The notes under the pieces are model-generated. The model searched no databases and was not told the origin of the DNA. It saw nothing but the letters and a program-made list of their open reading frames with translations. A program made the position numbers and the translations under genes. From Metaphire vulgaris (taxonomy: Eukaryota; Annelida; Clitellata; Crassiclitellata; Megascolecidae), in NCBI GenBank assembly GCA_018105865.1, contig CM030848.1, positions 13,907,699 to 13,971,698 of the forward strand: 64,000 nucleotides of DNA. Reading direction: 5' to 3'. Shown here piece after piece: positions 1 to 22,030 of the stretch (positions are counted from its first letter, which is position 1; each line of letters opens with the position of its first letter).

Positions 1-151
1 GGTGGACACACTCGGTCCGAGTCCTGGCGACGATTAATCCGCAGTAATCAACCGCCGAAGGTTCTGCTGCACCAGAGGGATTTGTTCCGCGGAAGTTGTC
101 TTCCCAAAGTCCAGCTCCGCAGTCCTTCCTAGTTTAACAGCACCCTTTAAC

Positions 152-167
152 CAGGGGCGTAGCGACG

Positions 168-228
<61 letters not shown>

Positions 229-365
229 GCCTATAGGTATATATACCCCCAAATCAGACTACCTTAAAAAATTTTATGTGTTTTTTAAGATTTTCAAAGT
301 TTTTAAAAAAATGTATACCCCCAATCACATTATACCCCCAAATCAAATCCCTGGCTGCGCCCCTG
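152..365. mobile_element. MITE, CAGGGGCGTAGC ends
   Basis: Starts CAGGGGCGTAGCGAC and ends GGCTGCGCCCCTG, an imperfect inverted repeat, with (AAT)n inside. The flanking 8-mers CCTTTAAC and ACTTTAGC agree at 6 of 8 positions. Confidence 0.5.
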
Positions 366-368
366 ACT

Positions 369-8799
<8,431 letters not shown>

Positions 8800-9102
8800 C
8801 GCCGCACGCAGTGAAAATCCCAAACTGGCGAACGAGGGGCGCCGAGAAATCCTATTCGGTTTCGTCACGGATGAGCGCAAAGACCAGGAACCATGACCGA
8901 CCACCGTGCATCGACGGTGGTATTTTGATGATCGGATCGTAAATCAATGACGGCGTTTGCGTTCGATCATTTGCGAAAATCCCTTGCAAGGGTGGATCTT
9001 AAATATATATATATATAGTCATACGAATGGATGAGTGCAGTCGTCAAACGCCTTTCAGTTGCCTCGTATTACGACTGCAGTGATCACCAGACTGTAAACA
9101 AG

Positions 9103-9535
9103 TATGTAAGTAAGTAAAGTCTTGTGAAATTTTATAGCGCTGTGGAGGTAGGAACCAGTAGTTGCGCAGCCAAGGGGGAACTTGGGGGTTAACCCCCCTC
9201 CTCTTGGCCGCCGAGAACAAAATATTTTGAATGAGTTTCCATGCATTTTTATTTTTTTGACGCGACTTTTGGGGGTCAAACCACCCCGTTGGTTATTGTA
9301 ACTTATTGACTGCAAAGGTTTAGGTAAGAGGCGAGGACCTTTTTTGCGTGTCACGTCAAAAACTAGAGGTGATAGCGTTTTTTGCTTGTCAGGGTTTTTG
9401 CAAAGTTGGTCACGGTCAAAACCAAAAATCAAACCTCCCCTTCCGGCAATCCTGGCTACGCCACTGGGTACCATAGCGACTGCTTATTCCTAGGCGCTAA
9501 ATCTACCGTTTAAATAGCTATGGTCGAAGTTCAGT
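9103..9535 (-). mobile_element. SINE-like unit split by a MITE
   Basis: Left part gtaagtaagtaaagtcttgt then tatagcgctg, right part gactgcttattcctaggcgc. Together they match the 60440-60598 unit in reverse, with the MITE (9158-9468) between. Confidence 0.6.
9158..9468. mobile_element. MITE of the CAGTGGCGTAGCC group, inside a SINE
   Basis: The right end GGCTACGCCACTG and a degenerate left end bound an interior similar to 30744-30965, including two copies of the ttttttgcttgtca-type motif. SINE sequence continues on both sides. Confidence 0.6.
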
Positions 9536-11029
9536 GGTCAGCCGGGCAAGGTCAATTTCACAGATGAGGGTGGAGGTTAAATATTCATTAAGTGCGCTTG
9601 AATTCTGCACAAGTGCCAAACTACAGACCATGAAAAGAAAAGACATCCGTGTAAATATAGATTTAATCGCAAGTTCTTTACTGAAGATTTATTGCTGGAC
9701 AAAATCATCCTAAACAAACTCTTAATTTCACAATATAGCCAAGACTGGTCATGATGATGACGACGACGACTTTCTGAAATTGTAAAATGGAAAGTTTTTA
9801 TCAGATGATAAAACAGAAAACTTGCCCAGATTTGGCATATTTATTTATGCATTTTTCTTTTAAATAAAAACTGTAAATCTAATAATATTAGGTTGATCGA
9901 TTGAATGAAATCCAAAGCCGTATTTATCAATCCGTTTTACATTATCGGTATTGGATTTTACAATTTAATAATGAAAATCTCGGAATTTCCGTCCGCAAGC
10001 AGCATCAGGATCATGACTTTCGTCATAAAAGCGAATTCTTTTACCGTAAAAACTATTAAATTCTTACCCGACGTTGATCGCAGAATTGTCTTAACGAAAC
10101 GAACAAAGCATTCACATCTCTAGGCCCCGAGAGAGAGAGAGAGAGGCTAAAGCCGCTAATATAGGCCTAATCAGTGACTTCTTCGTATAGGACACATCAT
10201 TTTCGGCGTTCAAAGAGACTGTGATAACGTTCGGGCGTCTGCATTTCTGCACGGACCACATCCCAATGCTGTTTGTATCGTTGAGAGCGCGTCCTGTGGG
10301 CTTACTGCATGGCAATTTCGATGCATAGAGAAGCCGGTTGATTCAACGGAGTTCTGCAGTGCATGCCACCACTCGATCGCAGACGCATAGCTCGCTTCTG
10401 ATAAATTGCAAAGTAAAGGTTTCCGATTTTTCTCCGTATCTGCGATGGTGGTGGAAATAGGGAATAATAGTCGATAAATCAGCAATCGTAGAATTCGTAC
10501 TATAATATTATTTCCCCAGGAAATGCTTAGAACTCGATTCGCATCTTTTATTTAGCGTTAATTCTTTTAACCGTGCACAGTCGCGTGTATTGGCGAGTTC
10601 TGTGCACGGGGCGGTCATTTTTCCGTGTCATTTCAGCGATTTTATGCGTGATTTGGCTAGTTTTTCCGTGGGTCATTATTATTATTATTGTTATTGCCGT
10701 AAGCGCTTTTGCCACGGGGAAAAACTCAATTGTCCATGTTCTGTCAAATTAGGAAATGAACGCAGCATTTGCCAACATTCTGACCGTGAAATCAGCTTTA
10801 TCGACTTAAAAGGCAAATTATCGCTGGCTCTAATCTATCATAGAGTAAATTTGTCGCTGTATTATTTTCAAACAAAATAGAAATTATTGACTGCATATAG
10901 CCTACCAATATGACGTTCCTATCTGCTTAGCTGCATTTTCGAGTAAAACAAATAGGCAAGAAACGCCGTCAACTAGGCCTATTTATATTTTGGCACATTC
11001 ATTTTGGATGTTACAAACGTGGCCGGACG

Positions 11030-11202
11030 ACAAAATGTCCGAGGACAAAATGTCACGGACAAAATGCCACGTGTTGGATTTGGGGTTGAGGTTAAGGTTA
11101 CGGTTAGCCTTAGGGTTATATTTTATCCCCATTACGTCTTGTTCGTGACATTTTGTCCCCATGACATTTTGTCATATAGGCCATTTTGTCCTAGCACCTT
11201 TA
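11030..11202. repeat. GGACAAAATGTC inverted repeat unit
   Basis: Repeats of ggacaaaatgtc on the left are mirrored by gacattttgtcc on the right around a 'gttaaggttacggttagcct' core. Confidence 0.65.
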
Positions 11203-11240
11203 CAAAGGTTCAAATCAACATAACAGTCAACAAAAAGAGA

Positions 11241-11241
11241 T

Positions 11242-11292
<51 letters not shown>
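11241..11292. repeat. (TA)n(TG)n
   Basis: Adjacent dinucleotide tracts. Confidence 0.95.
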
Positions 11293-11349
11293 CATTAGAA
11301 GGAAACAGCATAGAACAAGTAAACAATTTTACACACTGTAGGCCTACGT

Positions 11350-11965
11350 CGGGGAGATGAGCGATGGAAGCGATGGAAGACACGAGCAAGATGTTAAAAG
11401 AAGAGGAGCAAAGAGATTATAGACAATGGGAAGACTTAGGCGTATTTGGAATGCAAAAGAAATAAAGATCGGCGCCCAAATTCAACTATTCGACACTATC
11501 ATTGCACCACAAATACTATATGTGGATCAGAAACATGGATCTTAAACTGAGCAGATGAAAACAGACTGCTTGGCAACAGAAATGAACTGCTTACGAAAGA
11601 TCTTGGGAGTTAAGTATTACACGTAAGCAGAATACAAAGAAGAAGAACTAAAGACAGCAGAAAAAGGATTTGAATGCAAGGGACAATAATAGATAAAATC
11701 AAAAGAAGAAGAAGAAGAAGAAGAAAGTATGGGCATGCAAATAGAATGAAAGACAAAAGGCTCCCATAAAAAGCACTATGCACATACAAAGAAGGCAACA
11801 AGAGAGGAAGGCCCGGGGAAATGTGGACGGATAACATCAAAGAAGACTTTGAAAGATGCCAGTTATCAATAATTAATCCGATGGAAAGAGACTAACAGCG
11901 GGAAAAGATAAATGGAGAAGTTTCGTGTCTAGCTATTGCCGCTAATGACCTGGCAGAAAACAACT

Positions 11966-11996
<31 letters not shown>

Positions 11997-12010
11997 CGAT
12001 GATGATGATT
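11350..12010 (+). mobile_element. Decayed non-LTR retrotransposon 3' end
   Basis: Broken frames give IGAQIQLFDTIIAPQILYVD, YGHANRMKDKRLP, then GRPGEMWTDNIKEDFERCQL, the C-terminal part typical of endonuclease-reverse transcriptase ORFs. Stops and frame changes are frequent. It ends in a (GAT)n tail, as many such elements do. Confidence 0.75.
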
Positions 12011-12169
12011 ATGACATCCATTCTGTCTGTTCCAATCATCCAACCCAGCTCCCTACCCCACGAATAATTTATCAGCGGTTTGCGCAAATCCAGAATAGAC
12101 CCCTGTGGCTAGGACAATGATTATTGTCTATTATTAATATTTATTATTACACCGTATTATTATTACTTT

Positions 12170-12190
12170 TATTATTATTATTATTATTAA

Positions 12191-12259
<69 letters not shown>

Positions 12260-12500
12260 CATCATCATCATTATTATTACCAGGGTGCGACTTGTGACCT
12301 AGAACAGTGGGGGGTATGTCGAGCTTGGGGGATGTAGTTGTTGGGAAATGTAGCAGTGGAGGGATGTAGTGGTGGGGGATGTAGCAGTAGGGGGATGCAG
12401 TTGGGCAGTGGGGGGGGGGAAGATTCTCCCCTTCCCCATACAAAACGCGCCCTGATTATTATTATTATTATTATTTATTATTATTATTATTATTATTATC
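12170..12500. repeat. (TTA)n tracts flanking a MITE
   Basis: 12170-12282 and 12456-12500 are TTA repeats split by the MITE. Confidence 0.9.
12283..12455. mobile_element. MITE inside a (TTA)n tract
   Basis: Ends CAGGGTGCGAC and ACGCGCCCTG, with (TTA)n directly on both sides. Confidence 0.6.
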
Positions 12501-13162
12501 AGATTGCTATTTTGAGATGTACCAGTGGGGGGAATGCTTAGTTGAATTAAAAGTTGAATTTATTTCGTATCGAATGCATTTTAAGACGATCTGCCAAGTA
12601 AACCGCGAATGACATATAGGGCCTACTATGATATACAAGGACGGTTCGTCAATGACTTAGTTATTGACTTAATGATGGTAAGCATCGGCTTTTATTCGCC
12701 AGCAGATGGCAGATTTACAGTTTAACGCGTTTTAGGAAACTGCATTCAAACTGCGACTACAGTATTAGAAATGCATTGACTGGCAGCACAATTCAGTAAA
12801 TTAGAGCACAGGAACAAAACTACTGTCTGGCTAATATGATCTCTCTCTCTCTCTCTCTCTTCATCTCTCTGTCTGTATGTCTCGTTGCCTCTGTCTCTGT
12901 ATCTATCTATCTATCTCAAAATCCATCGACTGCTCCTGCTGCTGGACGCAGTAAAAGTCGGTCTGATATTCCTTCGTAAAGACCACCGGGAAACAGGAAG
13001 AGCGCATCGGTTCTTGTTCCTAGTTCTTCTCGTTCCGTCGCCGGAAACATCGAAATGCGATATTGGTTATCGACCGGAACTAAGCGACTGGGAGCCATTA
13101 CTTCCCACGACGACGGAAATGGTTGACGACCGAACGAAGGTGGAAGCAACAGATGCAGAGAG

Positions 13163-13169
13163 ACAACGC

Positions 13170-13215
<46 letters not shown>

Positions 13216-13245
13216 GGACGGACGGACGGACGGACGGACACACAG
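13163..13245. repeat. (CAGA)n(CGGA)n
   Basis: Tetranucleotide tract with a change of unit partway along. GACA-like repeats resume after 13590. Confidence 0.95.
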
Positions 13246-13749
13246 ATAGTCTAGAGACAGCCAGGATTAGACAGAGAGACAAACCGAGGGAAGGGCTGAG
13301 TAACAGATGCAGAAACAAAGCAGATAGATCGATAGACAGGCTAACAGACAAACAGACATATGGACGGACAGAAGCATGGTCGCCCACAGAAATTTTTCCA
13401 GGAGGGGCAAAACACAATGGTCATGGCTATGCCACATAAATTTTTCCAAGAGGGGGCAAACACATCTTAACACAATGGTCAGGGTTAATATTTTAGCAAG
13501 GTTTTCAAATTCCAATGGGAAATAGTGGCATTTTTATTTTCCAGGAGGGGGCAAATGCCCCCTCTCGCCCCAATGTGCGGGCACCCATGGACAGAAGGGA
13601 GACAGGTGGACAGACGGGAAAACGTCAGATTCTAAGCGTTTGTAAATTTAACAGTTAAGAGTTACTAACTTAGGACTACAAATAATGTTCTCTTGATTCT
13701 GTGAAGAACAGTGTTGTAAATAGAAAATAAATTTTATATATATAAATTT

Positions 13750-13920
13750 TGGCGGATCCACAGCAGAGAGGGCCAGATTGAGTTGGCCCCCAGTGGTCCC
13801 CAGTTGGGACCCTAATGCTTAATGCTACATACATTAAACAACAAATGGTTGGCCATCATGATTAGTAGTTGCCATCCCAACGGCCTCCTCCCCACTTGCA
13901 AAATCCTAGAGACCGAGGCC
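13750..13920. mobile_element. hAT-type MITE, CAGTGGCGGCT family, eroded copy 2
   Basis: Shares the family interior (acattaaacaacaaatggtt, then gattagtagttgcca) but has degraded ends and no clear target duplication. Confidence 0.6.
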
Positions 13921-13974
13921 ATGCGGGAATAATCAACAAAGGCATCCATATTGCGCAGGAAGGCAGACTGCGGG

Positions 13975-13975
<1 letters not shown>

Positions 13976-14033
<58 letters not shown>
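13976..14033. repeat. (TA)n
   Basis: Uninterrupted TA tract. Confidence 0.95.
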
Positions 14034-14036
<3 letters not shown>

Positions 14037-14268
14037 ATTTCATTGGAAATCATTTCAAATCAACTCTGTCAGTCTTTCTTTCTCTGCTTTTCTGTCTGTT
14101 CGCGTCCCTTTCTGGCTGTCTTCCTCGATTACACTAATTGGACGAAACGTAGGGAAATATCATTTAGTTTAAGGCCATGCCCAGGAATCAAAGATACTTT
14201 TGTCTCTGTCTTTTTCTCTATATGGTCCTCCCTGTCTGTCAGTCCGCCTATATGGTCCTCCCTGCCTG

Positions 14269-14269
<1 letters not shown>

Positions 14270-14362
<93 letters not shown>
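14270..14362. repeat. (TC)n(TATC)n
   Basis: TC tract passing into TATC units. Confidence 0.95.
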
Positions 14363-14363
<1 letters not shown>

Positions 14364-15043
14364 TTTTGTATGTTTGTCTATGTCTTCCTCTGCGCTTTCT
14401 GTATTTGTAAGATCGATGGCTGAGCCGAGTTGTCCAGAGCAACTCCCGTGTTTTTCGTCAAAATCTTCTTCATGTGACAACTGACGTCCCGACTGATGTG
14501 AATCCGAGTAGCAAGGTCCTTCAAAACAACCGAAAATTCAGCAAAAACCCAAGCGACGAAAACCACGGCACACACACACAGACACACATACCCCACACAC
14601 AAGCATCCCCAATTCCCCATGTTGACTCCAGACCTCAGATACATCATTATGGTCTTGTGAAATTTTTGAGAAAAAGGCAACACAACTGAAGATGCTTAAT
14701 GTTATTCAATGCCGTTGACGTTACTGGAGTTCTATTTTATGAGGCACCGTCGGTATCATAATGCAAACTTCGAAGGAGAATCGTCAAAAATTAGGGCAAT
14801 TAATTATAGAAGGGGAAACAATAAGTGAAATTTTTACCCTACTCCCCCCCGGCCGCCTACTCAATTCTAGCATCCCTCCGCTGTCTACGCCATGGTCAAA
14901 TAACAAATTCTGTGTCACAATTTCTTTCCCTTCTTGCAACATTCTCCTCAAGTTTTTCTTTCTAAAACTCAAAAGCATTTCTATTTTTAAAAAAAGTCAT
15001 TTTCTCCATTTCTGTAACGTCCCAACCACAATGACCCTTTGGA

Positions 15044-15124
15044 TTAACCCCTTAACTGGGTGCCCCGAGTAACACTCGTCCATTTTACATTGAGTTACAA
15101 ATAGTTGCCCAGTTAAGGGGTTAA
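15044..15124. mobile_element. TTAA hairpin MITE, copy 2
   Basis: 81 bp, TTAACCCCTTAACTGGGTGC through GCCCAGTTAAGGGGTTAA. I see one mismatch against copy 3, so both are young. Confidence 0.82.
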
Positions 15125-15129
15125 ATGGA

Positions 15130-15250
15130 CCACCACCTTTGGCTATAGCTACTTCATACTGAGATCAAGTGCCTAGGAATAGGGAGCTACTGCTCGAGAT
15201 GCTGCCTGTAAAAGCGCTATAGAAATCCACAAAAGATTTTACTTACTTAA
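15130..15250 (+). mobile_element. SINE-like unit (tatagaaatccac family)
   Basis: gtgcctaggaatagggagct then aagcgctatagaaatccaca and ttttacttactta, shared with 31129, 60440 and 61590 copies. Confidence 0.6.
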
Positions 15251-16203
15251 CTTAGTGGAGGAATAGACCTTCATTATTGGCTTCTGTTTCATAATGCTTC
15301 TATTTCATATTGACTAAGAGAGTACAATTCTGAGACAACACCAGGCATATTTTTTTATCTTAATAAAGTACGTTCATACCACATCAAGTATCAACTTCAG
15401 CACTAACGTATTAGTTACAAACAAATCCCGTTGTTCGGTCTGTGTGAACAAGTAACAGCGCATACTGTCGCACGAGAGTGTTAGAACTTCCCCCAAATAC
15501 AAAACTACTTAGTGGAAAACTTCTGGAAAAGAAAAAATTAAGCTGGTAATTAGAAAAAGTTCTTTTCAACCGGAACACAGCGTGCTCGACAAAATTTTCG
15601 AAAGCCAGACCCAAACATTCGCCTCGACAGTAAACATCTCCCGCTGAAATCCGAAAAGTAAAACCACACAGATAAATAATTAATCGTTAACCAATCGTAA
15701 TAATTCTTTCACCGAAATGTAGCATGCTCAAGCAAGCGGATAGATTTCAAATTTGCAATGCTACGTAAGTCGAAGATTGTAAACTTAGAAGACCGATCGG
15801 CCCAGAGCAAAACGAAACTAAAGACATCGTAAACATCACCAAACACTCTCTTATCATGGTTGGGTGTAGCTTGTAACAATGTCTAGATTAGATATTAATA
15901 TAGACTATAGAACCTTTTTTCCAACAGCTCAGTAATTCTGTAAAACAAAGACAATCCATAGAACACTATAAACATTTCTAATAACGCAGGTTTATTAAGG
16001 ATTATATTGCTATAAATTTGTGAAAACGCAAGTCAACTTTTAACGGCTCGTATAAAACTCAAAATGAACCAAGTCATCAATACATGGAGACAAGCTCAAA
16101 AAAATACATCTACCTTTTACTACATAATACAATAAACCAATGTACCAAACCAAACAGAATAGTCAACAGAATACATAAAACTTTTAAAATAATACAATGA
16201 AGA

Positions 16204-16256
<53 letters not shown>

Positions 16257-19200
16257 GTATAAAATAAAAAAACATTAATAGAAAAGTCTCAGTCTATTCA
16301 ATTCAAAAGCTTTCCCAAAATCAAAATAGTGAAAGACAATAAGCTTGAAAATATAAAAGCTTCAAAACAAGTCTTCAGAATTTCTCTCTACAGTATATAG
16401 GTATCTCTCTCTCTATATATATATATATATGTATATCTCTCTCTGTCTGTCTGTGTCTCTCTGTCTGTCTGTCTCTCTCTGTCTGTCTCTGTATATATAT
16501 ATATCACACACAAGTGCAAACATTCAAATAGAACTGAAAAGGCGTCAACCGAACATTCGTGGCACGTCCGAAACTGTTGCGCCTAAAATTTCACGACTTG
16601 CAGGTTTAAAAGTAAACTGCATGTCTGAGAGGTTCAAGCGCACAGCTACAATGTTGAAATCGAGTTTTGAAGCACGGGGGGGGGGACGGGGGGTACAGAA
16701 GTGGTCGTAGTAATCTCACTTGTTCTTAGAACTCAACTTCAGTAAAAAAAACAAGGAAAACAAAATTTTACATAGAAATACCTGCATTTGGCCGTTATCG
16801 ATCGATCTTAAAGACTTATTCGGAAAACGGCAGATACAGAGAACCACTCGAGCCCAAAACAGATCCACGTAAAAGTGTGCAAAAGTTACTAGAATTCCGC
16901 TAGAATATCTATGTCAAATATATTAATTTAATGGTAGATTTCCAAAATTCTCCAAAAATAATGCCAGTGCTATAATGATGTTCATGAAAAGAAATTGGTA
17001 TGCAAAGGTTAGCAGTACACACACACACACACACACACACACAAACCCTTTGTCCATAGAAATACTACATTAACAGGACATTTCAGGTTTCTTTATGTCT
17101 CTTTGACGCAAAGATCAAGCAAAGAACAGCTGTATTTCTCAAATTTTGTGTGAAAAATACAAAAAAGTATGCATTCTGCAAAATTCCCACCAAACAAAAC
17201 AAATGAGGCAACGAAAGAAAGAACAAACAAAATAGGGTCAAACTAAAAAAAACCAGAAAATAACCAATAATTTCCAGAAAACACAGAATTTATAATACAA
17301 TACTGTAAATTGTTTTCGATGGTACAACAGATACATCTAGACACCGGTACCACACTGCAGGCAACAACAGGGTTTGCAAATGGCAGCTACCAATGTTTTA
17401 CATCACATCATAGTCAATAGGTGTCACAATGCTGAAAACCATAATAGTATAGTACAGCGACAAACTGTGAACTGTCTATGAAAAACACGAGAAAGATTAT
17501 TTTGGGACATTCGCCTTGCGAGTTGATCCGAAAAATTGCAGACAAATGCGAATAATTTTGAGACAACACGATTGCAGCCAGTTGTTGAATTACGAAACTT
17601 CTAATCCAAGAATGCATCTCTGTGAAAACAATACGCGGACATACATTGTACCAACTAAAGTGATCGACTTTAAACAATGCAATACACTGCGTTTGCAGTA
17701 TAAGCAAAACGGATCTACGCAACCTGCCCAGTCTGATTTTCAAAATGCAGTAGGGACAAACTCTGCGACCAACAGAGGAAGAGTTGGGCGTTCGAAAACC
17801 AAAAAGCCCACCGCCGTTTTGTGGTGCGCACGTAGCGATTCTTAATCTCCCACCACCCAGCAAATCAAGCATTTGCGTAAATATTTTTTTGTTAAACAAC
17901 GCAACGCGGAAAAACTTAACCGCTGGAAGAAACACCCAACCACCTGAAAAGCAGCGTCAAACAGGAAAACATAATCTCCAACAAACACACGGACCTGTGG
18001 AAAAAATTAATATCAAAACTAGCATGCATCGGTGACGTAGTTTAGTGCCAAGAACAATCTCCAAAGAAGATATACATTCTTGTGAATTCTACAAGATAAT
18101 GTCATCTAATTCTTCAGTTATCTGAACAAGTCTACAGAATCGAGGAAAAAACATAGACCAATAATCAAACTAAACCCAGATACAACTTCTTCTCAACTTA
18201 AATTCAATCATCATGTTTATTATAGTATAAATTAACCAGCCAACACACACACCATGACTACTTTTGAATTTTCACAAACAGTTTTATGGTTGTCACACTG
18301 TTCATCATTACAGTTTTTCGTTTTTCACCAGGTTACAATGATCCGCAGAAGTTCAAAAGCTGCTTTGTGGTAAATATTAAAACAAATGGCCTAAAATGCG
18401 TGAATTTCAGTTTCTTGTATTTCCATCTTTGAAACTTTCTTCTAAAAAAACATACAAAAATTCAAAATTTTTGAAAATACATCCAGTTATGACAGACAAA
18501 AAATACAATCATGAAAACATACTGTATATAAAAATAGCAAAAAACAGCAACAGTGAACCAGTGCTTATAAGTAAAAGAAATCCTTTATGGCTTTACAAAA
18601 ATGTACCAACAAAGTAAAACAACTTCTGCTGACAAATTCTTAACATTGGCAATTAACCCTCAAATACACCTTTTCAGTGACGTAAAACCTTACAATGTGA
18701 GACCAAAATCTTGGGTTTCTCAGGTAAAATGATAAGCAAACCTATCGAGTAAAAGGCAAAATGACCATCTATGACTAACAACTTGGTACTTACGGTAAAT
18801 AGTGCAACATAAACTCTATTTGGCATCCCCCAAAAGCCACAAACTTTAGAAAATATATTATTACTGTATAGATATATATATTTGATGCTAAAGAATTTAT
18901 CAAGGTGTGTGGAATTCTACTGCCATCAACAAATCAAAAGAGGCCCAAAGAATACAAATACATTGTCAAGATATAGTACGATCTTACACAATATACAATT
19001 TTTGAAGACTAAACACATCACATCAATTCTTTTTAATTTTTTTTAAATGAACAAAAGAACTCTTTGATGGAAGATCAAGTGCTCAAATGACAATATCCGA
19101 TCATGACAGTATCAAACATTTTTTAAAACTGTTGCCAAGATAAATTGTAGCATTTTTCTGCCAAAATAAGAGTTACAGAGTGATATTTGCCAGCATAGAT

Positions 19201-19438
19201 GCCCCCCCCCCAAATCAAGACTAACTTTTAGACAACATTTCAAAAACCTTGGCCTACATTTACGGAAGAAAGATGAAGCAAAAGTTAAGCCAATCATTTT
19301 ACGATTTTTAGCTTACCTACAAGATTTGACAACTTCATTGCATTGTTAGTTGGGCCCCTGGTGATATATCAACATCAAAATCCCTGGACGGACCAACTTA
19401 CCTTGGTAAGTTACCTTGCAAGAGATGACAATGGAATG
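15250..19438 (-). other. Probable AdipoR 3' UTR or downstream DNA
   Basis: AT-rich DNA without exons after the AdipoR stop. Contains (TAA)n (16208-16259), TC repeats, (CA)n (17019-17042) and minus-strand AATAAA candidates, for example at 15996-15991. ORFs here show no family features. How much is transcribed cannot be told. Confidence 0.3.
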
Positions 19439-19585
19439 TTACTGCTCCTGAGAGAGGTCACCGGACTGCGTTGAGTCCAGACAGTGACCAAAGGCAAGGC
19501 GGTTGTTTGCCACCTCCGACATCCCGTGGTAGTGGATAAACGCCGCGGCAACCACGAAGACGTGGAAAATCTGATGACTCTGGAA
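19439..19585 (-). CDS. AdipoR: AdipoR exon 6, C-terminal helix and stop
   Basis: The acceptor is gatccgttgtag. It encodes [20 protein letters not shown] through DLSQEQ and TAA at 19441-19439. SHQIFHV supplies the two remaining zinc-site histidines. The C-terminus is about the usual length. Confidence 0.93.
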   Translation of the reverse strand, partial: FQSHQIFHVFVVAAAFIHYHGMSEVANNRLAFGHCLDSTQSGDLSQEQ

Positions 19586-19690
19586 CTACAACGGATCCAA
19601 AGGGGAAAAAACAACATAAATATTAGCATCAACTCCTTTACATGACAATCACAGATGAGAAGACATGACCAAATAATAGCATAATCAATG

Positions 19691-19744
<54 letters not shown>

Positions 19745-20365
19745 CGGCAACCATACTGTGAACATTAGTATACTGATCTACACCTCCATATTTACAAGTT
19801 TCCTTAGATATGAAAAGTACAGCCATAAAAATTGACTATCTATTTTACACACACACACACTCACATACACATGTGACTATATTACATCCTGTGTGCATAC
19901 AAATGAACTGTACAGAATATGTAAATGATCTAATGCTTTTGCACTCTATATGTACTTTTTACTCTACATGCCAAGCACAATGCACACTGTATATGACAAA
20001 CGTTGAGCAGAAGCAATTTCCTTGAAAGAGATTGCTAAGAAAAGCAATGAAGATAAGTTGAACAGAAAAAGGCTTGCAAGATCCCATAAATCTATCACAT
20101 AACAGCTGTTTTCGACAGTATAAAAAGAAAACATCTAGTAAGCAATCATTACAATAATAATAATAATTTATAATATTACACAAACACACATACATATATA
20201 CATATCTATATTCTATACACATATAATATATAATATTATAACTACTATTTACTAATTTCATGTGCAACATGCAAAAACACTTATACAAACAGAATGGTAA
20301 TATTGTCAATGTAAAAAACCTTGACCTTGACCTTCATTGCCATGACACTATAGAAGATGGCTTGC

Positions 20366-20413
<48 letters not shown>

Positions 20414-21955
20414 AACAACAACAACAACAACAACAATAATAACAATACACTGTAATTGTGTGGTCTTAACTTACCCAGATGTCAAACTTTCCCGGCCAGA
20501 TGCACTCGGGTATACGCGCAGCGTATATCGCGGCGCCCGCGATGTACAGGAACGCCATAAGGATAAGCCAACCAAGAGCTGCAAAGTTCCACGCGTGGTA
20601 GAAACCTTCGGTGAGGATGTAATGCGCGGCTGGAAATACGCCGCTCAGACCGAGAGCGACAAACACCCCTTCAACAGAACGTGGAAAAAAACTCTCAAAA
20701 TCCGTGACAATTTTCAATTCGATCAGTGAATAATACGTCACAGCCTCCGAGCAACGAAACTCCCACATCACCCAATATTACAGTACGTAAAGGATATGAT
20801 TAACTATTATAGCAGTGTTTCTTAACCTTTTTATGATTACGATTACGTACCCCTGAAACAAGTATAAGAGAACGAAGTACCCACTATCAGCGTACCTTAT
20901 CCCAGGGCAAAACTTTGCAATATATTGAAAATAATTATAAACTGAAAATAAATATAAACTGCAACAAACGTCTGTTGCAAATCGCCAGAAAGTGGGTTTT
21001 TTCTTTAAAATCTATAATTTAGTACAAAAATTTCTACAGCACTTGTATAGTATACAGGGTAACTTGTATAGTATACCAGGTAACTTGTAGTAAAAGTCTT
21101 TTAACAGACTATTTCCGGATTAATCAGTACCTCCACAGCGTCCTTCAAGTACCCCCAAGGGGTGCGAGTACCCACGATTAAGTGACCACTGTATTATAGC
21201 TATTAAGCTATTAAGTGGTCATTGGCACACATTAAGTCATTCACAAAGTGTGGAATTATAAGCGCAGAGAGCAAGCCAGAGGTGAATATCTTGACAAAGG
21301 CTGCTATACAGTAGCTAGGGTCAGATTCGAACCCATCACCCCTCCAGTTGCGCGTCAAGAATCCCACCACTGCTGCACCACGCCCCCTTTATTAGATTTT
21401 TACCAAAGAATTCAGCATTCATGCTAAATGAAAGCAGTAAGTACTTTCCAGTAAGGATAAAGATACCCTATAACAATTAGCACACATAAATATGTAAATC
21501 ATGCAGCACAACATAATCGAATCCATCTTACTTTTACAAAACAAATTAATGAACTGTGCGCACAACCAAGTCAAAGCACAAACAAGTAAGTAAGCAAGTA
21601 TTCACCGGCGCGTTATTATTATTATTATTATCACAGGTCGATATTTAGGCTCTCCAAACTTGTCCCACATGGACACTACGACACTGCAAATGCCAAGGAC
21701 GATGATCAGAACCAGATAGATGATCTGTGGCGACTGGCGACAGTAGAAGCTGTAGTACAGCCACGGCACAAACGACCCGACAATCAGCAGCGCTATTCCA
21801 CAGTAATCAAGCCTACAAGAAATCACACGTTCAGATGCAATTGGTAAACTGCATTGACTGGGATAATGTCAATGCCTTCCTACTATTACAGTTAAGACTA
21901 GTAGCTACAAGAAATCACGTTCAGATGCAATTGGTAAACTGCATTGACTGGGAAA

Positions 21956-22030
<75 letters not shown>

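Larger units (their letters stand above)
8905..15249. other. Intergenic DNA, lectin gene to AdipoR
   Basis: No gene recognised. Contents include a SINE split by a MITE (9103-9535), an inverted GGACAAAATGTC repeat (11030-11202), a non-LTR retrotransposon 3' end (11350-12010), a MITE inside (TTA)n (12283-12455), GACA/GGAC repeats, (TA)n and TC/TATC repeats, and a TTAA hairpin MITE (15044-15124). About 230 bp at 12916-13150 are non-repetitive and CpG-containing but unassigned. Confidence 0.5.

Noticed and set aside
12916..13149. 77-codon minus frame in non-repetitive DNA
   Set aside because: Protein-like in places, but no start context, splice pairing or homology I recognise.
13163..13245. CRISPR-like or telomeric array
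   Set aside because: Simple tetranucleotide microsatellite; no spacers and no telomere unit.
17414..17935. 173-codon minus-strand frame
   Set aside because: No domain or splice support; AT-rich DNA downstream of AdipoR, and composition does not look constrained.
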